DNA of 64,000 nt from GAS188 sp963713805. GTDB lineage: Bacteria > Pseudomonadota > Alphaproteobacteria > Rhizobiales > Beijerinckiaceae. Positions 9,298 through 18,518 of this stretch are shown here, piece by piece. A model generated the notes under the pieces. It saw nothing but the letters and a program-made list of their open reading frames with translations, did no database searches and was not told where the DNA came from. The translations under genes were made by a program, and so were the position numbers. Position 1 is the first letter of the stretch. The number at the start of each line of letters is the position of its first letter. The stretch covers positions 116,896-180,895 of the forward strand of contig CAVQNF010000027.1 of the NCBI GenBank assembly GCA_963713805.1, read 5' to 3'.

Positions 9298-11865
9298 GTG
9301 GATCGCGCAGCCGAGCCCTCGCTTCTCCCCTCCCGATTCGCGGCCTGGTTCGCGGCGCGGGGCTGGGCGGCGCGCGCTCATCAGCTTGAGCTGATCGACA
9401 AGGCCCGCCAGGGGCGCTCGGTGCTGCTCGTCGCGCCCACAGGCGCCGGCAAGACCCTCGCAGGCTTCCTGCCGAGCCTCATCGAGCTTAGCTCCGCACC
9501 CTCCCCATTGCCGGGCGCGCCCCAAGGAGGCGGCAAGCCGCGCAGGCGGCGCCTCCACACGCTTTATGTCTCGCCGCTCAAGGCGCTGGCCGCCGATGTG
9601 CGGCGCAACCTCGAGACACCGCTCGCGGAAATGGAATTGCCCATTCGCGTCGAGACCCGCACCGGCGACACCTCGGCCGCGGCGCGGCAGCGCCAGAAGA
9701 CGGCGCCTCCCGACATCCTGCTGACCACGCCCGAGCAGGTGGCGCTGCTGCTGGCCGCGAAGGAATCGCGCGAGCTCTTCGGCTCGCTCCGACGCGTCAT
9801 CGTCGATGAGCTGCACTCCCTCGTGGTTTCGAAGCGCGGCGATCTTCTGGCGCTCGATCTGGCGCGGCTCAAGGCCATCGCTCCCGGTCTTGCCTGCGTC
9901 GGCCTTTCGGCAACGGTGCGAGAGCCCGATGCCTTGCGGCTTTGGCTCGGCGCGACGGCACCGCGCGGAGCTGCGTCCGCGCCCGGAAGCCTTGCCGATC
10001 TCGTCACCGCGGGCGGTGCCGCCCCGGCCGATCTCTCGATCCTGAAGACGCGCACGAAGCTCCCGCTCGCCGGGCACATCACCAGCCATGCCTTGCCGGA
10101 AATCTACGACGCCATCCGCGCGCATAAGATGTCGCTCGTCTTCGTCAACACGCGCATGCAGGCCGAGTTCCTGTTCCAGGCGCTCTGGCGCATGAACGAG
10201 GACGCGCTCCCCATCGCCTTGCATCACGGCTCGCTCGACGCTTCGCAAAGAAGGAGGGTCGAGGCCGCGATGGCGCAAGGCCACCTCAAGGCGGTCGTGT
10301 GCACCTCGACCCTCGATCTCGGCATCGATTGGGGCGACGTCGATCTCGTCATCAACGTCGGCGCGCCGAAGGGGGCGAGCCGCTTGATGCAGCGCATCGG
10401 ACGCGCCAATCACCGCCTCGACGAAGCTTCGAAAGCCGTGATCGTGCCGTCGAACCGCTTCGAGGCGATCGAGGCCGAGGCCGCGCTCGAGGCCGTGGAG
10501 GCGGCGGCGCAGGATACGCCCGATCCGCGCATCGGCGCCCTCGACGTCCTGGCGCAACACGTACTCGGCGTCGCCTGCGGCGATCCTTTCCTCGCCGACG
10601 AGCTTTTTGCCGAGGTCGTCTCGACCGCGCCCTACGCTGGGCTCGAGCGCGCGAGCTTCGACGCGGTGATGGAATTCGTCGCGACCGGCGGTTATGCGCT
10701 GCGCTCCTACGAACGCTTCGCCAAGATCAAGAAGGGCGTGGACGGACGCTGGCGCGCCTCGACCGCGGGCGTCATCCAGCAATACCGCATGAATGTCGGC
10801 ACCATCGTCGAGGCGGCGATGCTCAAGGTGCGCATCGGCCGTCTCAAGGCCGCAAGGCCCGGCGCGCCGGCCGCGACCGGCATCTTGCGGCGCACCGGTC
10901 GCGTGCTCGGCGAGCTCGAGGAATATTGGGTCGAGCAGATGACGGTCGGCGACACTTTCGTCTTCGCGGGCGAGATCCTGCGTTTCGAGGGCATCGCCGA
11001 GGACGAGGTCGTCGCCTCGCGGGCGCGCGCCGGCACCGATCCGAAAATCCCCTCCTACGACGGAGGCAAGTTCCCGCTCTCCACCTTTCTCGCCGCGCGC
11101 GTGCGAAACATGCTCGCCGACCCGTCGAGCTGGTCGAAACTTCCGGAGGAGGTCGCGCAATGGCTCGTCTGGCAAGAGGAGCATTCGTGGCTGCCCGAGC
11201 CCTCGGGCCTGTTGGTCGAGACCTTTCCGAGCGGCAGCCGCCATTTTCTCGTCGCCTATCCGTTCGAAGGCCGTCTCGCGCATCAGACGCTCGGCATGTT
11301 GCTCACCCGAAGGCTCGAACGCGCGCGCCTGCGCCCGCTCGGCTTCGCCTGCAACGATTACGGCATCGGCGTCTGGGCGCTCTCCGACATCGGGCTCGCG
11401 ATCACCCAAGGACGGCTCTCGCTCGACGAATTGTTCGGCCAGGACATGCTGGGCGACGATCTGGAGACCTGGCTTGCCGAAACCGCCCTGATGAAGCGCA
11501 GCTTCCGCGCCTGCGCCATCATCGCCGGGCTTATCGAGCGCCGCCATCCGGGCCAGCGCAAAACCGGCCGGCAGGTGACCATCTCGACCGATCTCGTCTA
11601 CGACGTGCTGCGCACCCATGAGCCGGGCCACATCCTGTTGCGGGCAGCGCGGGAGGACGCCGCGACCGGCCTCCTCGATCTCAAGCGCCTCGCCATGATG
11701 CTCTCGCGCATCGTGGGGCGAATCAGGCATAAGGGTCTCGAGCACGTATCGCCTCTCGCCGTGTCGATCATCCTCGAGATCGGCCGGGAGGCCGTTCCCG
11801 GCGAGGCGCGAGACGAGATGCTGGCGGAAGCGGAGGCGGTCTTGATGCAGGAAGCGCTGTCGTGA
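9298..11865 (+). CDS. Ligase-associated DNA damage response DEXH-box helicase
   Basis: This is an Lhr-like superfamily 2 helicase of about 855 residues, of the type found with bacterial ATP-dependent DNA ligase repair clusters. Motif I is LLVAPTGAGKTLAGF, motif II is VDELHSL, motif III is GLSATVR, and motif VI is QRIGRANHR. The C-terminal Lhr-type winged-helix region follows. The frame is open from 9205, but family similarity begins around PSRFAAWFAARGW, so the GTG at 9298 is preferred; neither start has a good ribosome-binding site. The stop overlaps the pdeM start (GTGA), so the two are translationally coupled. The companion ligase and exonuclease genes are not in the window. The 2.6-kb frame is intact. 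Confidence 0.93.
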   Translation: MDRAAEPSLLPSRFAAWFAARGWAARAHQLELIDKARQGRSVLLVAPTGAGKTLAGFLPSLIELSSAPSPLPGAPQGGGKPRRRRLHTLYVSPLKALAADVRRNLETPLAEMELPIRVETRTGDTSAAARQRQKTAPPDILLTTPEQVALLLAAKESRELFGSLRRVIVDELHSLVVSKRGDLLALDLARLKAIAPGLACVGLSATVREPDALRLWLGATAPRGAASAPGSLADLVTAGGAAPADLSILKTRTKLPLAGHITSHALPEIYDAIRAHKMSLVFVNTRMQAEFLFQALWRMNEDALPIALHHGSLDASQRRRVEAAMAQGHLKAVVCTSTLDLGIDWGDVDLVINVGAPKGASRLMQRIGRANHRLDEASKAVIVPSNRFEAIEAEAALEAVEAAAQDTPDPRIGALDVLAQHVLGVACGDPFLADELFAEVVSTAPYAGLERASFDAVMEFVATGGYALRSYERFAKIKKGVDGRWRASTAGVIQQYRMNVGTIVEAAMLKVRIGRLKAARPGAPAATGILRRTGRVLGELEEYWVEQMTVGDTFVFAGEILRFEGIAEDEVVASRARAGTDPKIPSYDGGKFPLSTFLAARVRNMLADPSSWSKLPEEVAQWLVWQEEHSWLPEPSGLLVETFPSGSRHFLVAYPFEGRLAHQTLGMLLTRRLERARLRPLGFACNDYGIGVWALSDIGLAITQGRLSLDELFGQDMLGDDLETWLAETALMKRSFRACAIIAGLIERRHPGQRKTGRQVTISTDLVYDVLRTHEPGHILLRAAREDAATGLLDLKRLAMMLSRIVGRIRHKGLEHVSPLAVSIILEIGREAVPGEARDEMLAEAEAVLMQEALS

Positions 11866-12620
11866 CCATGGCGATGCGGGCCGAGTTGCCCATGAGGGAA
11901 GCCTGCGAGATCAGGATCGGCGCCGATCGTTTCATCGCCGATGCCGCGGGCGCGCTCTGGCACGAGGCGGAGCGCACGCTCGTCATCGCCGACCTGCATC
12001 TCGAGAAGGGCTCGTCCTTCGCGCGGCGCGGCATGCTGCTGCCGCCCTATGATACGACGGTGACGCTTGCCGCGCTCGCGGCGGTGATCTCGCGTTATCG
12101 GCCGCGACGCGTCATTTCGCTGGGTGACGGCTTTCATGACGCGGAGGGCGCGTCACGTCTCAGCCTCGATTGCCGGGCCGCCTTGCGCGCCCTGCAGCTC
12201 GGGCGCGAGTGGGTCTGGGTCGCGGGAAATCACGATCCGCGCGGGCCCATCGGCCTGCCGGGGGACCATGCGCCCGCCTGCAGCGTCGGAGGGGTCGCCG
12301 CCCGTCACGAGCCTCGTCAGGGGGGCCTTGGCACGCAGGGCGAGATCGCGGGCCATTTGCACCCGGTCGCGCATATCGCGGCCCGGGCCGGAGGGGTGCG
12401 GCGGCGCTGCTTTGCCACGGACACGCGGCGCTGCATCCTTCCCGCTTTCGGCGCCTATGCGGGCGGGCTCTCGCTCGCCCACAAGGCGTTCGCCCATTTG
12501 TTCGATCCCGCGCGCCTCAAGATCGTCGTCATCGGCGAGGCGCGCGTCCACGTCTTCGAGGCCGCGGCCCTGACCGCGGAGCGATCGACGAGGCGAAAAA
12601 TACGCAGGGCGCAGGCTTAA
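11862..12620 (+). CDS. pdeM: Ligase-associated DNA damage response endonuclease PdeM
   Basis: This 252-residue calcineurin-like metallophosphoesterase belongs to the family found beside the ligase-associated helicase. Metal-binding motifs are all visible: ADLHLEKGSSFA, SLGDGFHDAEG, VAGNHDPR and IAGHLHPVA. The GTG start overlaps the helicase stop by four bases; an ATG two codons downstream is the alternative. The role is inferred from the family: a nuclease or phosphodiesterase acting in double-strand break or end-processing repair together with the helicase. The protein is complete and ends in a basic tail (RSTRRKIRRAQA). Confidence 0.92.
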   Translation: MTMAMRAELPMREACEIRIGADRFIADAAGALWHEAERTLVIADLHLEKGSSFARRGMLLPPYDTTVTLAALAAVISRYRPRRVISLGDGFHDAEGASRLSLDCRAALRALQLGREWVWVAGNHDPRGPIGLPGDHAPACSVGGVAARHEPRQGGLGTQGEIAGHLHPVAHIAARAGGVRRRCFATDTRRCILPAFGAYAGGLSLAHKAFAHLFDPARLKIVVIGEARVHVFEAAALTAERSTRRKIRRAQA

Positions 12621-12676
12621 ACCCGGCCGGAGGGAGTCAGCGATATGCCGATATGTTCTTAATTCATTGTTTTTAC

Positions 12677-12720
12677 GCATGATCTTAGCGCAAAAATAGT
12701 TACATTTTTGCGGATCATGC
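12677..12720. repeat. Palindromic intergenic repeat, copy 1
   Basis: A 44-bp imperfect hairpin: GCATGATC, a TTAG bulge, CGCAAAAAT, a six-base loop, then ATTTTTGCG and GATCATGC. The right arm plus CTCT is almost identical to 31049-31068, and a degenerate copy lies at 45418-45445. It sits in the gap between pdeM and trxA. Confidence 0.75.
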
Positions 12721-12877
12721 TCTGGAGTGAGGAAGCCGGATTCGACGCTTCACGCAGTGCCCCTTCGCGACCTTCGAGACTTGCCACAAGACAAGCCTCA
12801 GCGAGCCTGAGCGCGACGCGCTATGCGACGGTCGAAAGCCTCCGTTGCCTTGCCGAGCTCGAAAGGAGGGACCCGCC

Positions 12878-13198
12878 TCAGGCGTGGGCGCCGATCCAGC
12901 GGGCGAGATCGCCCTTCGAGGCGGCGCCGACTTTCTGCGCCGCGAGCTTGCCGTCCTTGAAGATCATCAGCGTGGGGATCGAGCGCACCCCGAATTTGCC
13001 GGCTGTTTGGGGATTCTCGTCGACATTGAGCTTCACGACCTTCACCTTGCCGGCCATTTCGTTGGAAATGTCCTCGAGCGAAGGACCGATCATACGACAT
13101 GGGCCGCACCATTCCGCCCAGAAATCGACGACGACAGGATGGTCGGATTTGATCACGTCGTTCTCGAAGGAGGCGTCACTCGTCTTGGCGGTCGGCAT
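12878..13198 (-). CDS. trxA: Thioredoxin
   Basis: This 106-residue cytoplasmic thioredoxin reduces protein disulfides. It has the canonical active site WCGPC with Cys31 and Cys34, the cis-proline context RSIPTLMIFKDG, and the usual N-terminus with VVVDFWAEW. The frame continues upstream to 13279, but the extra residues are not thioredoxin-like, so the ATG at 13198 (MPTAKTSD), preceded by an AAAGGGATT-type ribosome-binding site, is chosen. It lies about 110 bp downstream of rpoN on the same strand. In many relatives trxA instead follows addA or folC, so this placement is a local arrangement. Confidence 0.95.
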   Translation of the reverse strand: MPTAKTSDASFENDVIKSDHPVVVDFWAEWCGPCRMIGPSLEDISNEMAGKVKVVKLNVDENPQTAGKFGVRSIPTLMIFKDGKLAAQKVGAASKGDLARWIGAHA

Positions 13199-13309
13199 GG
13201 CAATCCCTTTCGCACTTTGCCCGTGATTCGGCGGGTTCGGGTGGAGACGTAACCTAGGAAGTCTCGGGCGTGCGTTCAACTGGCGGGGGGCAGGTCCGCC
13301 GCACGCCTC

Positions 13310-15007
13310 TCACGGGCGCGACCGCAGCGGGGCCCGTTCGATCGAGGCTCGCCGATCCGAGAAACGAGCCCTGGGCGTCGCGTTGAAGCCATGGCCGGCC
13401 TTGAGCCGGCGCCGCTCGAGCGAGGAGGCAATGCCCATGCTCTCGCGGTATTTGGCGACCGTGCGCCGCGCAATGTCGATTCCGCCGTCCCGCAGTTGCT
13501 GCACGATGGTGTCGTCCGACAAGACCACGGCCGGATCCTCCGCCTCGATCAGTTGCTTGATCTTGAAACGCACCGATTGCGCCGAGAGGGCCGCGCCGCC
13601 ATCCGCGCTCTGGATGGCGGAGGAGAAGAAATATTTCATCTCGAAGATGCCGCGCGGGGTCGCGATATATTTGTTCGAGGTCACGCGCGACACAGTCGAT
13701 TCATGCATGGAAATGGCATCGGCGATCGCCTTTAAATTCAAGGGCCGCAGATGCTCCACCCCTTGCGCCAGGAACGCATCTTGCTGGCGCACGATCTCAG
13801 CTGAGACCTTGAGCACCGTGCGCGCCCGCTGCTCGAGGCTGCGGGTCAGCCAATTCGCGTTCTGCAGGCATTCGGCGATGAAAGCCTTGTCGCCCTCCTT
13901 CAGCGGACCGGACGTCACTCTCGCATGATAGTCCTGGTTGACCAGCACGCGCGGCAGGGCGGCCGGGTTGAGCTCGACCTGCCAGCTTCCGTCCGCATGC
14001 GGACGCACATGCACGTCGGGCACCACCGTCTGCACGACGCCGCCGCCGAAGGCGAGGCCGGGCTTCGGATTGAGCGCACGCAGCTCCGCGAGCATGTCGA
14101 AAACATCCTCCTCCTCGACCCCGCAGAGCCGCGCCAATCCGGCGATGTCGCGTTTGGCGACGAGATCGAGGCGCGAGAGGAAGGCCTGCATCGCCGGGTC
14201 GAGCCGATCACGCTCCGCGAGTTGCAAGGACAAGCATTCGGCGAGCGAGCGGGCGCCCACGCCCGAGGGTTCGCAGCGTTGCACGAGCCCCAGCACGATT
14301 TCCACGCGCGACGGCGCGACTCCGAGGCGTGCGGCAAGCTCGGCAAGATCGAGCGTCAGATATCCGGCGTCGTCGATCCCATCGATGATCTCGCGGCCGA
14401 TCAAGCGATCGCCGGGAGAATTTGTGGCAAAGCCGAGCTGCGTGAGGAGATGCTCATGGAGTGAAATCGGTGCCGTGGCATAGGCCTCGAGATTGTTGTC
14501 CGCGCCATGGGGCGAAGCCCCGTCGTTCGACGAGGAGGAGCCGACCGTGACGTTCGTGGCCTCGATCGACGCCGGATCAGGGGAGCGCTGCGCCATGGCC
14601 GCTTCGTCTGGAAAGACCTCCCCGAGATCGGCGCCGAAGCGCTCCTCGATGTCGTCACGGTCGGGTGGGGCGCTTTCCCCGCTCCATTCGCCAGCCGGGC
14701 TCTCCGACGCGAAGCTGTCGACACCGGTCGCCTCGTCGTGCCCGCCATCGATGTCCGCTCCGGTTATCCCCTCCGCTTCGTGCTCGGCCTTGAAGCTGTC
14801 GCCCGGTCCCTCCCCGTCCGCGACCGCGGCGCTTTCGCCGGTCTCGCCTTCGGCGCGTTCGAGGAGCGGATTGCGTTCGAGCTCGGCTTCGACATAGGCG
14901 GCAAGATCGAGGCTCGAAAGTTGCAGAAGCTTGATCGCCTGCAGGAGCTGCGGCGTCATGACCAGGGATTGGCCCTGGCGCATTTCGAGCCGATGTGACA
15001 ACGCCAT
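13310..15007 (-). CDS. rpoN: RNA polymerase sigma-54 factor
   Basis: Sigma-54 directs RNA polymerase to -24/-12 promoters that need enhancer-binding ATPases. The 565-residue protein has a Leu/Gln-rich region I (RQGQSLVMTPQLLQAIKLLQ), a long acidic region II (about 50-165), a core-binding region, the helix-turn-helix around MHESTVSRVTSNKYI, and the RpoN box ARRTVAKYRE near the C-terminus. The tail after the box is about 40 residues longer than usual and Arg-rich. The neighbours usual in this order (lptB upstream, hpf and ptsN downstream) are absent; trxA follows instead. The frame is intact. Confidence 0.95.
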   Translation of the reverse strand: MALSHRLEMRQGQSLVMTPQLLQAIKLLQLSSLDLAAYVEAELERNPLLERAEGETGESAAVADGEGPGDSFKAEHEAEGITGADIDGGHDEATGVDSFASESPAGEWSGESAPPDRDDIEERFGADLGEVFPDEAAMAQRSPDPASIEATNVTVGSSSSNDGASPHGADNNLEAYATAPISLHEHLLTQLGFATNSPGDRLIGREIIDGIDDAGYLTLDLAELAARLGVAPSRVEIVLGLVQRCEPSGVGARSLAECLSLQLAERDRLDPAMQAFLSRLDLVAKRDIAGLARLCGVEEEDVFDMLAELRALNPKPGLAFGGGVVQTVVPDVHVRPHADGSWQVELNPAALPRVLVNQDYHARVTSGPLKEGDKAFIAECLQNANWLTRSLEQRARTVLKVSAEIVRQQDAFLAQGVEHLRPLNLKAIADAISMHESTVSRVTSNKYIATPRGIFEMKYFFSSAIQSADGGAALSAQSVRFKIKQLIEAEDPAVVLSDDTIVQQLRDGGIDIARRTVAKYRESMGIASSLERRRLKAGHGFNATPRARFSDRRASIERAPLRSRP

Positions 15008-15185
15008 CGCTTCGCCTTAAGGCCCCGGCTGCGGCGCCGAGCATCTCCGCGCTCGGAGGGTGCTCGGCACGCTTTTTGCTTCTTCGCTCAAACTACCGCG
15101 TCGCGCGCCGCGCGTCAAAGCGAGGGGAGCCGTTTTTGAGCTTTGGTGTTAATTGCGCCTTGACGCGAAATGTCGCAGTCGCCGT

Positions 15186-16028
15186 TCAGGCCGCGACGCG
15201 CTTGGCGGGCAGGGCAGCCCCCTGCGGCATTTCATCGGTCCGGACTTCGAATTTGCTGAGCGCATGCGCACCGAAGGTGTTCGTCAGGGCAACGTCGGCG
15301 GCATCGCGCCCGTAGGCCATGACAATGCGGCCGATCCGCGGCTGATTATGCCGCGCATCGAAGGTGTACCAGCCGCCCTCGAGATAGACCTCGAACCAGG
15401 CGCTGAAATCCATCGGCGCGGGATCGCGCGGCACGCCGATGTCGCCGAGATATCCGGTCGCGTAGCGCGCCGGCATGTTCATGGAGCGGCACAGCGCGAC
15501 GGCGAGATGCGCGAAGTCCCTGCACACGCCGCGCCGCTCGTCGTGGGCCTCGCGCGCGGTGCGTGTCGAGCGCGCGTGGGGATAGCCGAACTCGACGTGG
15601 TTATGGACGAAATCGACGATCGCCTGCACCCGCTCCCAGCCGGGCTTCACGTTGCCGAACAGGTCCCAGGCCATTTGCGACAGCGTGTCGGTCTCGCAAT
15701 AGCGGCTGCCGAGGAGAAAGACGAGCGTGTCACTCGGCAGAGCGTCGATCGGAACCTCGCGTGCCCCGGGCGCGACGCGGTCGGGCAGGCCGCTATCCTC
15801 GATCACGGCGTCGGTCGAGACGCGGAACAGGCCTGCCGGCGCGAGGACACGCGTACACTGATTGCCGAAGGCGTCGATGTAAGCGGAGAGCGGAACCTTC
15901 GGCTCCACCTCGAGAATGTCGGGCACGATGAGCGCGTCGCGCCGCGAGGGGTGGACGTTCAGCATCATCAGCATCGGCGTCGCCTGCGGAAAGGTGAGCG
16001 CGATATCGAAGCCGATGTGGATGCGCAT
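15186..16028 (-). CDS. Transglutaminase-like family protein (cysteine protease type)
   Basis: This 280-residue protein has an N-terminal bacterial transglutaminase-like beta region (MRIHIGFDIALTFPQATPM) and a C-terminal transglutaminase core. The catalytic Cys lies in RRGVCRDFAHLAV, the His in WYTFDARHNQPRIGR and the acidic partner just before it. Homologues are common in Hyphomicrobiales, often beside circularly permuted ATP-grasp or alpha-E genes, but no such partner is here. The frame remains open another 470 bp upstream with non-conserved sequence, so the ATG at 16028 is used. The biological substrate is unknown. Confidence 0.88.
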   Translation of the reverse strand: MRIHIGFDIALTFPQATPMLMMLNVHPSRRDALIVPDILEVEPKVPLSAYIDAFGNQCTRVLAPAGLFRVSTDAVIEDSGLPDRVAPGAREVPIDALPSDTLVFLLGSRYCETDTLSQMAWDLFGNVKPGWERVQAIVDFVHNHVEFGYPHARSTRTAREAHDERRGVCRDFAHLAVALCRSMNMPARYATGYLGDIGVPRDPAPMDFSAWFEVYLEGGWYTFDARHNQPRIGRIVMAYGRDAADVALTNTFGAHALSKFEVRTDEMPQGAALPAKRVAA

Positions 16029-16573
16029 GGGGCTCCCCTCCTGGCGCCTTGATCTTGTCACGCCGTCCGTCACGCTGGTCTGGCCGTCGAGGCTCGCAAG
16101 AAAACTTCCGCCGTCTTTCGCATCTACGCGGCGGGCCGCCGAATGTTCCAGGATGGACGCCACGGCTCGACAAGCAAAGCCCGGGGCTCGGCCGATCGTG
16201 CCCGACGCCGGCAGCGACCAGTCGCGCGGATCGGGCGCAAGCGGCGGTTGAATGCGGCGCCGCTTGAGGCTACCTGAGGTCCGTGACGGCATCGCCGCCT
16301 TTGCATGAGGGGTCTCGCGTCGGTGTCGCCGTCGCGAGTTCCATGCCGGCCCTCCCGTGGCTAACCTGTTTCGATGGTTCCGGGAGGCTCCGCAAAGGGA
16401 GGGCAGAATGAACGACGCTTCAACGACCAGGATGTCAAAGCCCAAGATGCAAAAGCCCAACGCGCAAAAGCTCAAGAACGTCAAAGGCGAAGATGCCAAA
16501 TCCCAAGGCGTTGAAGGTGAGCGAGCTGAAGGTCAAGGAACCGAAGGTCAGGTCGTCCCTGGCTCCCGGCCGC
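16029..16573 (+). other. Gap with a lysine-rich repetitive leader ahead of hmgA
   Basis: Most of this divergent interval is empty. From about 16409 to 16560 an A-rich tract with a roughly nine-base period is open in two plus frames. One reads KPKMQKPNAQKLKNVK, the next reads KALKVSELKVKEPKVR and runs into hmgA. A single frameshift near 16490 would give hmgA a Lys/Pro-rich extension of about 55 residues from an ATG at 16409. Whether this is translated cannot be decided here. Confidence 0.4.
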
Positions 16574-17881
16574 ATGATCGGCATCACCCGAGGCTATATG
16601 TCGGGCTTCGGTAATTCCTTCGAGACGGAGGCCCTTGCGGGCGCCTTGCCGGTCGGGCGCAATTCGCCGCAGAAATGCCGTTACGGTCTTTATGCCGAGC
16701 AGCTTTCGGGCTCGCCTTTCACCGCGCCGCGCGCTTCGAACGAGCGCTCCTGGCTCTATCGCATCAGGCCGAGCGTCAAGCACTCGGGGCGTTTCGCCGA
16801 GGTCGACATCGGCTTGTGGCGCACCGCGCCCTGCCGTGAACATGACCTTCCGATCGGCCAGTTGCGCTGGGGTCCGCAGCCGTTCCCGAAGAAGAAGCTC
16901 AATTTCCTCGAAGGCATGCGCACCATGACGACGGGCGGCGATGCCGCGACCCTCGCCGGCATGGGCGCGCATGTCTTTCTCGCCACGCGCTCGATGCGCG
17001 ACGAATATTTCTACAACGCCGATGGGGAGATGCTGGTCGTGCCGCAGCAAGGAAAGCTGCGCATCTTCACGGAGTTCGGCCTCATCGAGATCGAGCCCGG
17101 CGAAATCGCCGTCATCCCGCGCGGCGTGAAGCTGCGCGTCGAGCTTACCGACGGGGAGGCTCGCGGCTATGTTTGCGAGAACTATGGCGGCGCCTTCGCC
17201 ATGCCGGAGCGCGGACCCATCGGAGCGAACTGCCTCGCCAACGCGCGCGATTTCCTCACGCCCGTCGCGGCCTATGAGGACAAGGACGCGCCCTCCAGGC
17301 TCTATGTGAAATGGGGCGGCCGGCTCTTCGTGACCGAGCTCGACCATTCCCCGCTCGACGTCGTCGCCTGGCACGGCAATTACGCGCCCTACAAATATGA
17401 TTTGCGGCGTTTTTCGCCGGTCGGAGCGATCTCCTTCGACCATCCCGACCCCTCGATCTTCACGGTGCTCACCGCGCCTTCCGAGACGCCGGGCACCGCG
17501 AATGTCGATTTCGTCATCTTCCCCGAGCGTTGGGCCGTGGCGGAGAACACCTTCCGCCCGCCGTGGTATCACATGAACATCATGTCCGAGTTCATGGGGC
17601 TCATCTACGGTGTCTATGACGCGAAGCCCCAAGGCTTCGTGCCGGGCGGCATCAGCCTCCATAATTGCATGCTGCCGCATGGTCCGGATGCGGAAGCCTT
17701 CGCGCATGCGTCCGAAACCGAGCTGAAGCCGGTGAAGCTCACCAACACCTTGGCCTTCATGTTCGAGACGCGCTTTCCCCAACGGGTGACGAAATACGCA
17801 GCCGAGCTCGACGTGCTCGATAGAGATTACGCGCAATGCTGGCAGGGGCTGAAGAAACGCTTCGATCCCGGGAAGCCTTGA
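16574..17881 (+). CDS. hmgA: Homogentisate 1,2-dioxygenase
   Basis: HmgA opens the ring of homogentisate to maleylacetoacetate in tyrosine and phenylalanine degradation, using Fe(II). The sequence from MIGITRGYMSGFGNSFETEA through NSPQKCRYGLYAEQLSG is strongly typical. Iron-site residues lie in PPWYHMNIMSEFMGLIYG (His and Glu) and in GGISLHNCMLPHGPDAEAF (His). Length from the chosen ATG is about 435 residues, normal for the family. The frame is open upstream to 16493 with a Lys-rich extension. The other pathway genes (maleylacetoacetate isomerase, fumarylacetoacetase) are not adjacent. A peroxiredoxin gene follows 45 bp downstream. Confidence 0.94.
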   Translation: MIGITRGYMSGFGNSFETEALAGALPVGRNSPQKCRYGLYAEQLSGSPFTAPRASNERSWLYRIRPSVKHSGRFAEVDIGLWRTAPCREHDLPIGQLRWGPQPFPKKKLNFLEGMRTMTTGGDAATLAGMGAHVFLATRSMRDEYFYNADGEMLVVPQQGKLRIFTEFGLIEIEPGEIAVIPRGVKLRVELTDGEARGYVCENYGGAFAMPERGPIGANCLANARDFLTPVAAYEDKDAPSRLYVKWGGRLFVTELDHSPLDVVAWHGNYAPYKYDLRRFSPVGAISFDHPDPSIFTVLTAPSETPGTANVDFVIFPERWAVAENTFRPPWYHMNIMSEFMGLIYGVYDAKPQGFVPGGISLHNCMLPHGPDAEAFAHASETELKPVKLTNTLAFMFETRFPQRVTKYAAELDVLDRDYAQCWQGLKKRFDPGKP

Positions 17882-17926
17882 GCCCTCCGCGAGCAATCTA
17901 TCAATTGGCCAAACGCAACAGCCGAA

Positions 17927-18518
17927 ATGGAGCCGCAGGTGCAAAAAGAGACGGCCTTTCCTCTTCCTCCCGATCTGCCGCGTCCCGTCGATGACGGTGC
18001 GGCCGCTCATCTTCGAGGCATGGCGATGCCCAGGCTCTCGCTCGCCTCCACGGCAGGCGGAACCGTCGATCTTTCGGCGCTGCCAGCGCCAAGGACGGTG
18101 ATCTATTGCTATCCGATGACGGGAGTGCCCGGAAAACCTCTGCCCGAAGGGCTGGGACATGATCCCCGGCGCACGCGGCTGCACGCCGCAATCTTGCGGC
18201 TTTCGCGATCACCACGCCGAGCTTGCTGAGCTTCAAGCCGAGGTCTTCGGTCTCAGCACGCAGACCACGGCCTACCAGAAGGAGATGAGCGAACGCCTTC
18301 ACCTTCCCTTCGCGGTGTTGAGCGATGCGAAGTTCGAGCTTTGCGATGCCTTGCGCCTGCCGACCTTCGAGGTGGAAGGCACGCGGCTCGTGAAGCGCCT
18401 CACCTTGGTCATTCGCGACGGACGCATCGAGCACGTCTTCTACCCGGTCTTCCCACCCAATGAGAGCGCGGATGAAGTCCTGCGCTGGCTCAGGGCGCAT
18501 CCCCTGACCGGACATTAG
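17927..18518 (+). CDS. Peroxiredoxin (AhpC/TSA family, frameshifted)
   Basis: This is a thiol peroxidase of about 196 residues. The N-terminal half runs in one frame to VIYCYPMTGVPGKPLP, and the C-terminal half in the next from WDMIPGARGCTPQSC. Removing one G from GAAGGGCTGG near 18150 joins them. The conserved thiols are the Cys in RGCTPQSC; the resolving arrangement resembles BCP-like proteins. The C-terminal part (LTLVIRDGRIEHVFYPVFPP) is well preserved. The stop overlaps the 3' end of the convergent transporter gene. Confidence 0.8.

Noticed and set aside
9154..11745. An 863-codon minus-strand open frame
   Set aside because: It is the antisense shadow of the helicase gene in high-GC DNA; the sequence is Arg/Ala/Gly/Glu-rich with no family motif, while the plus strand has all helicase motifs.
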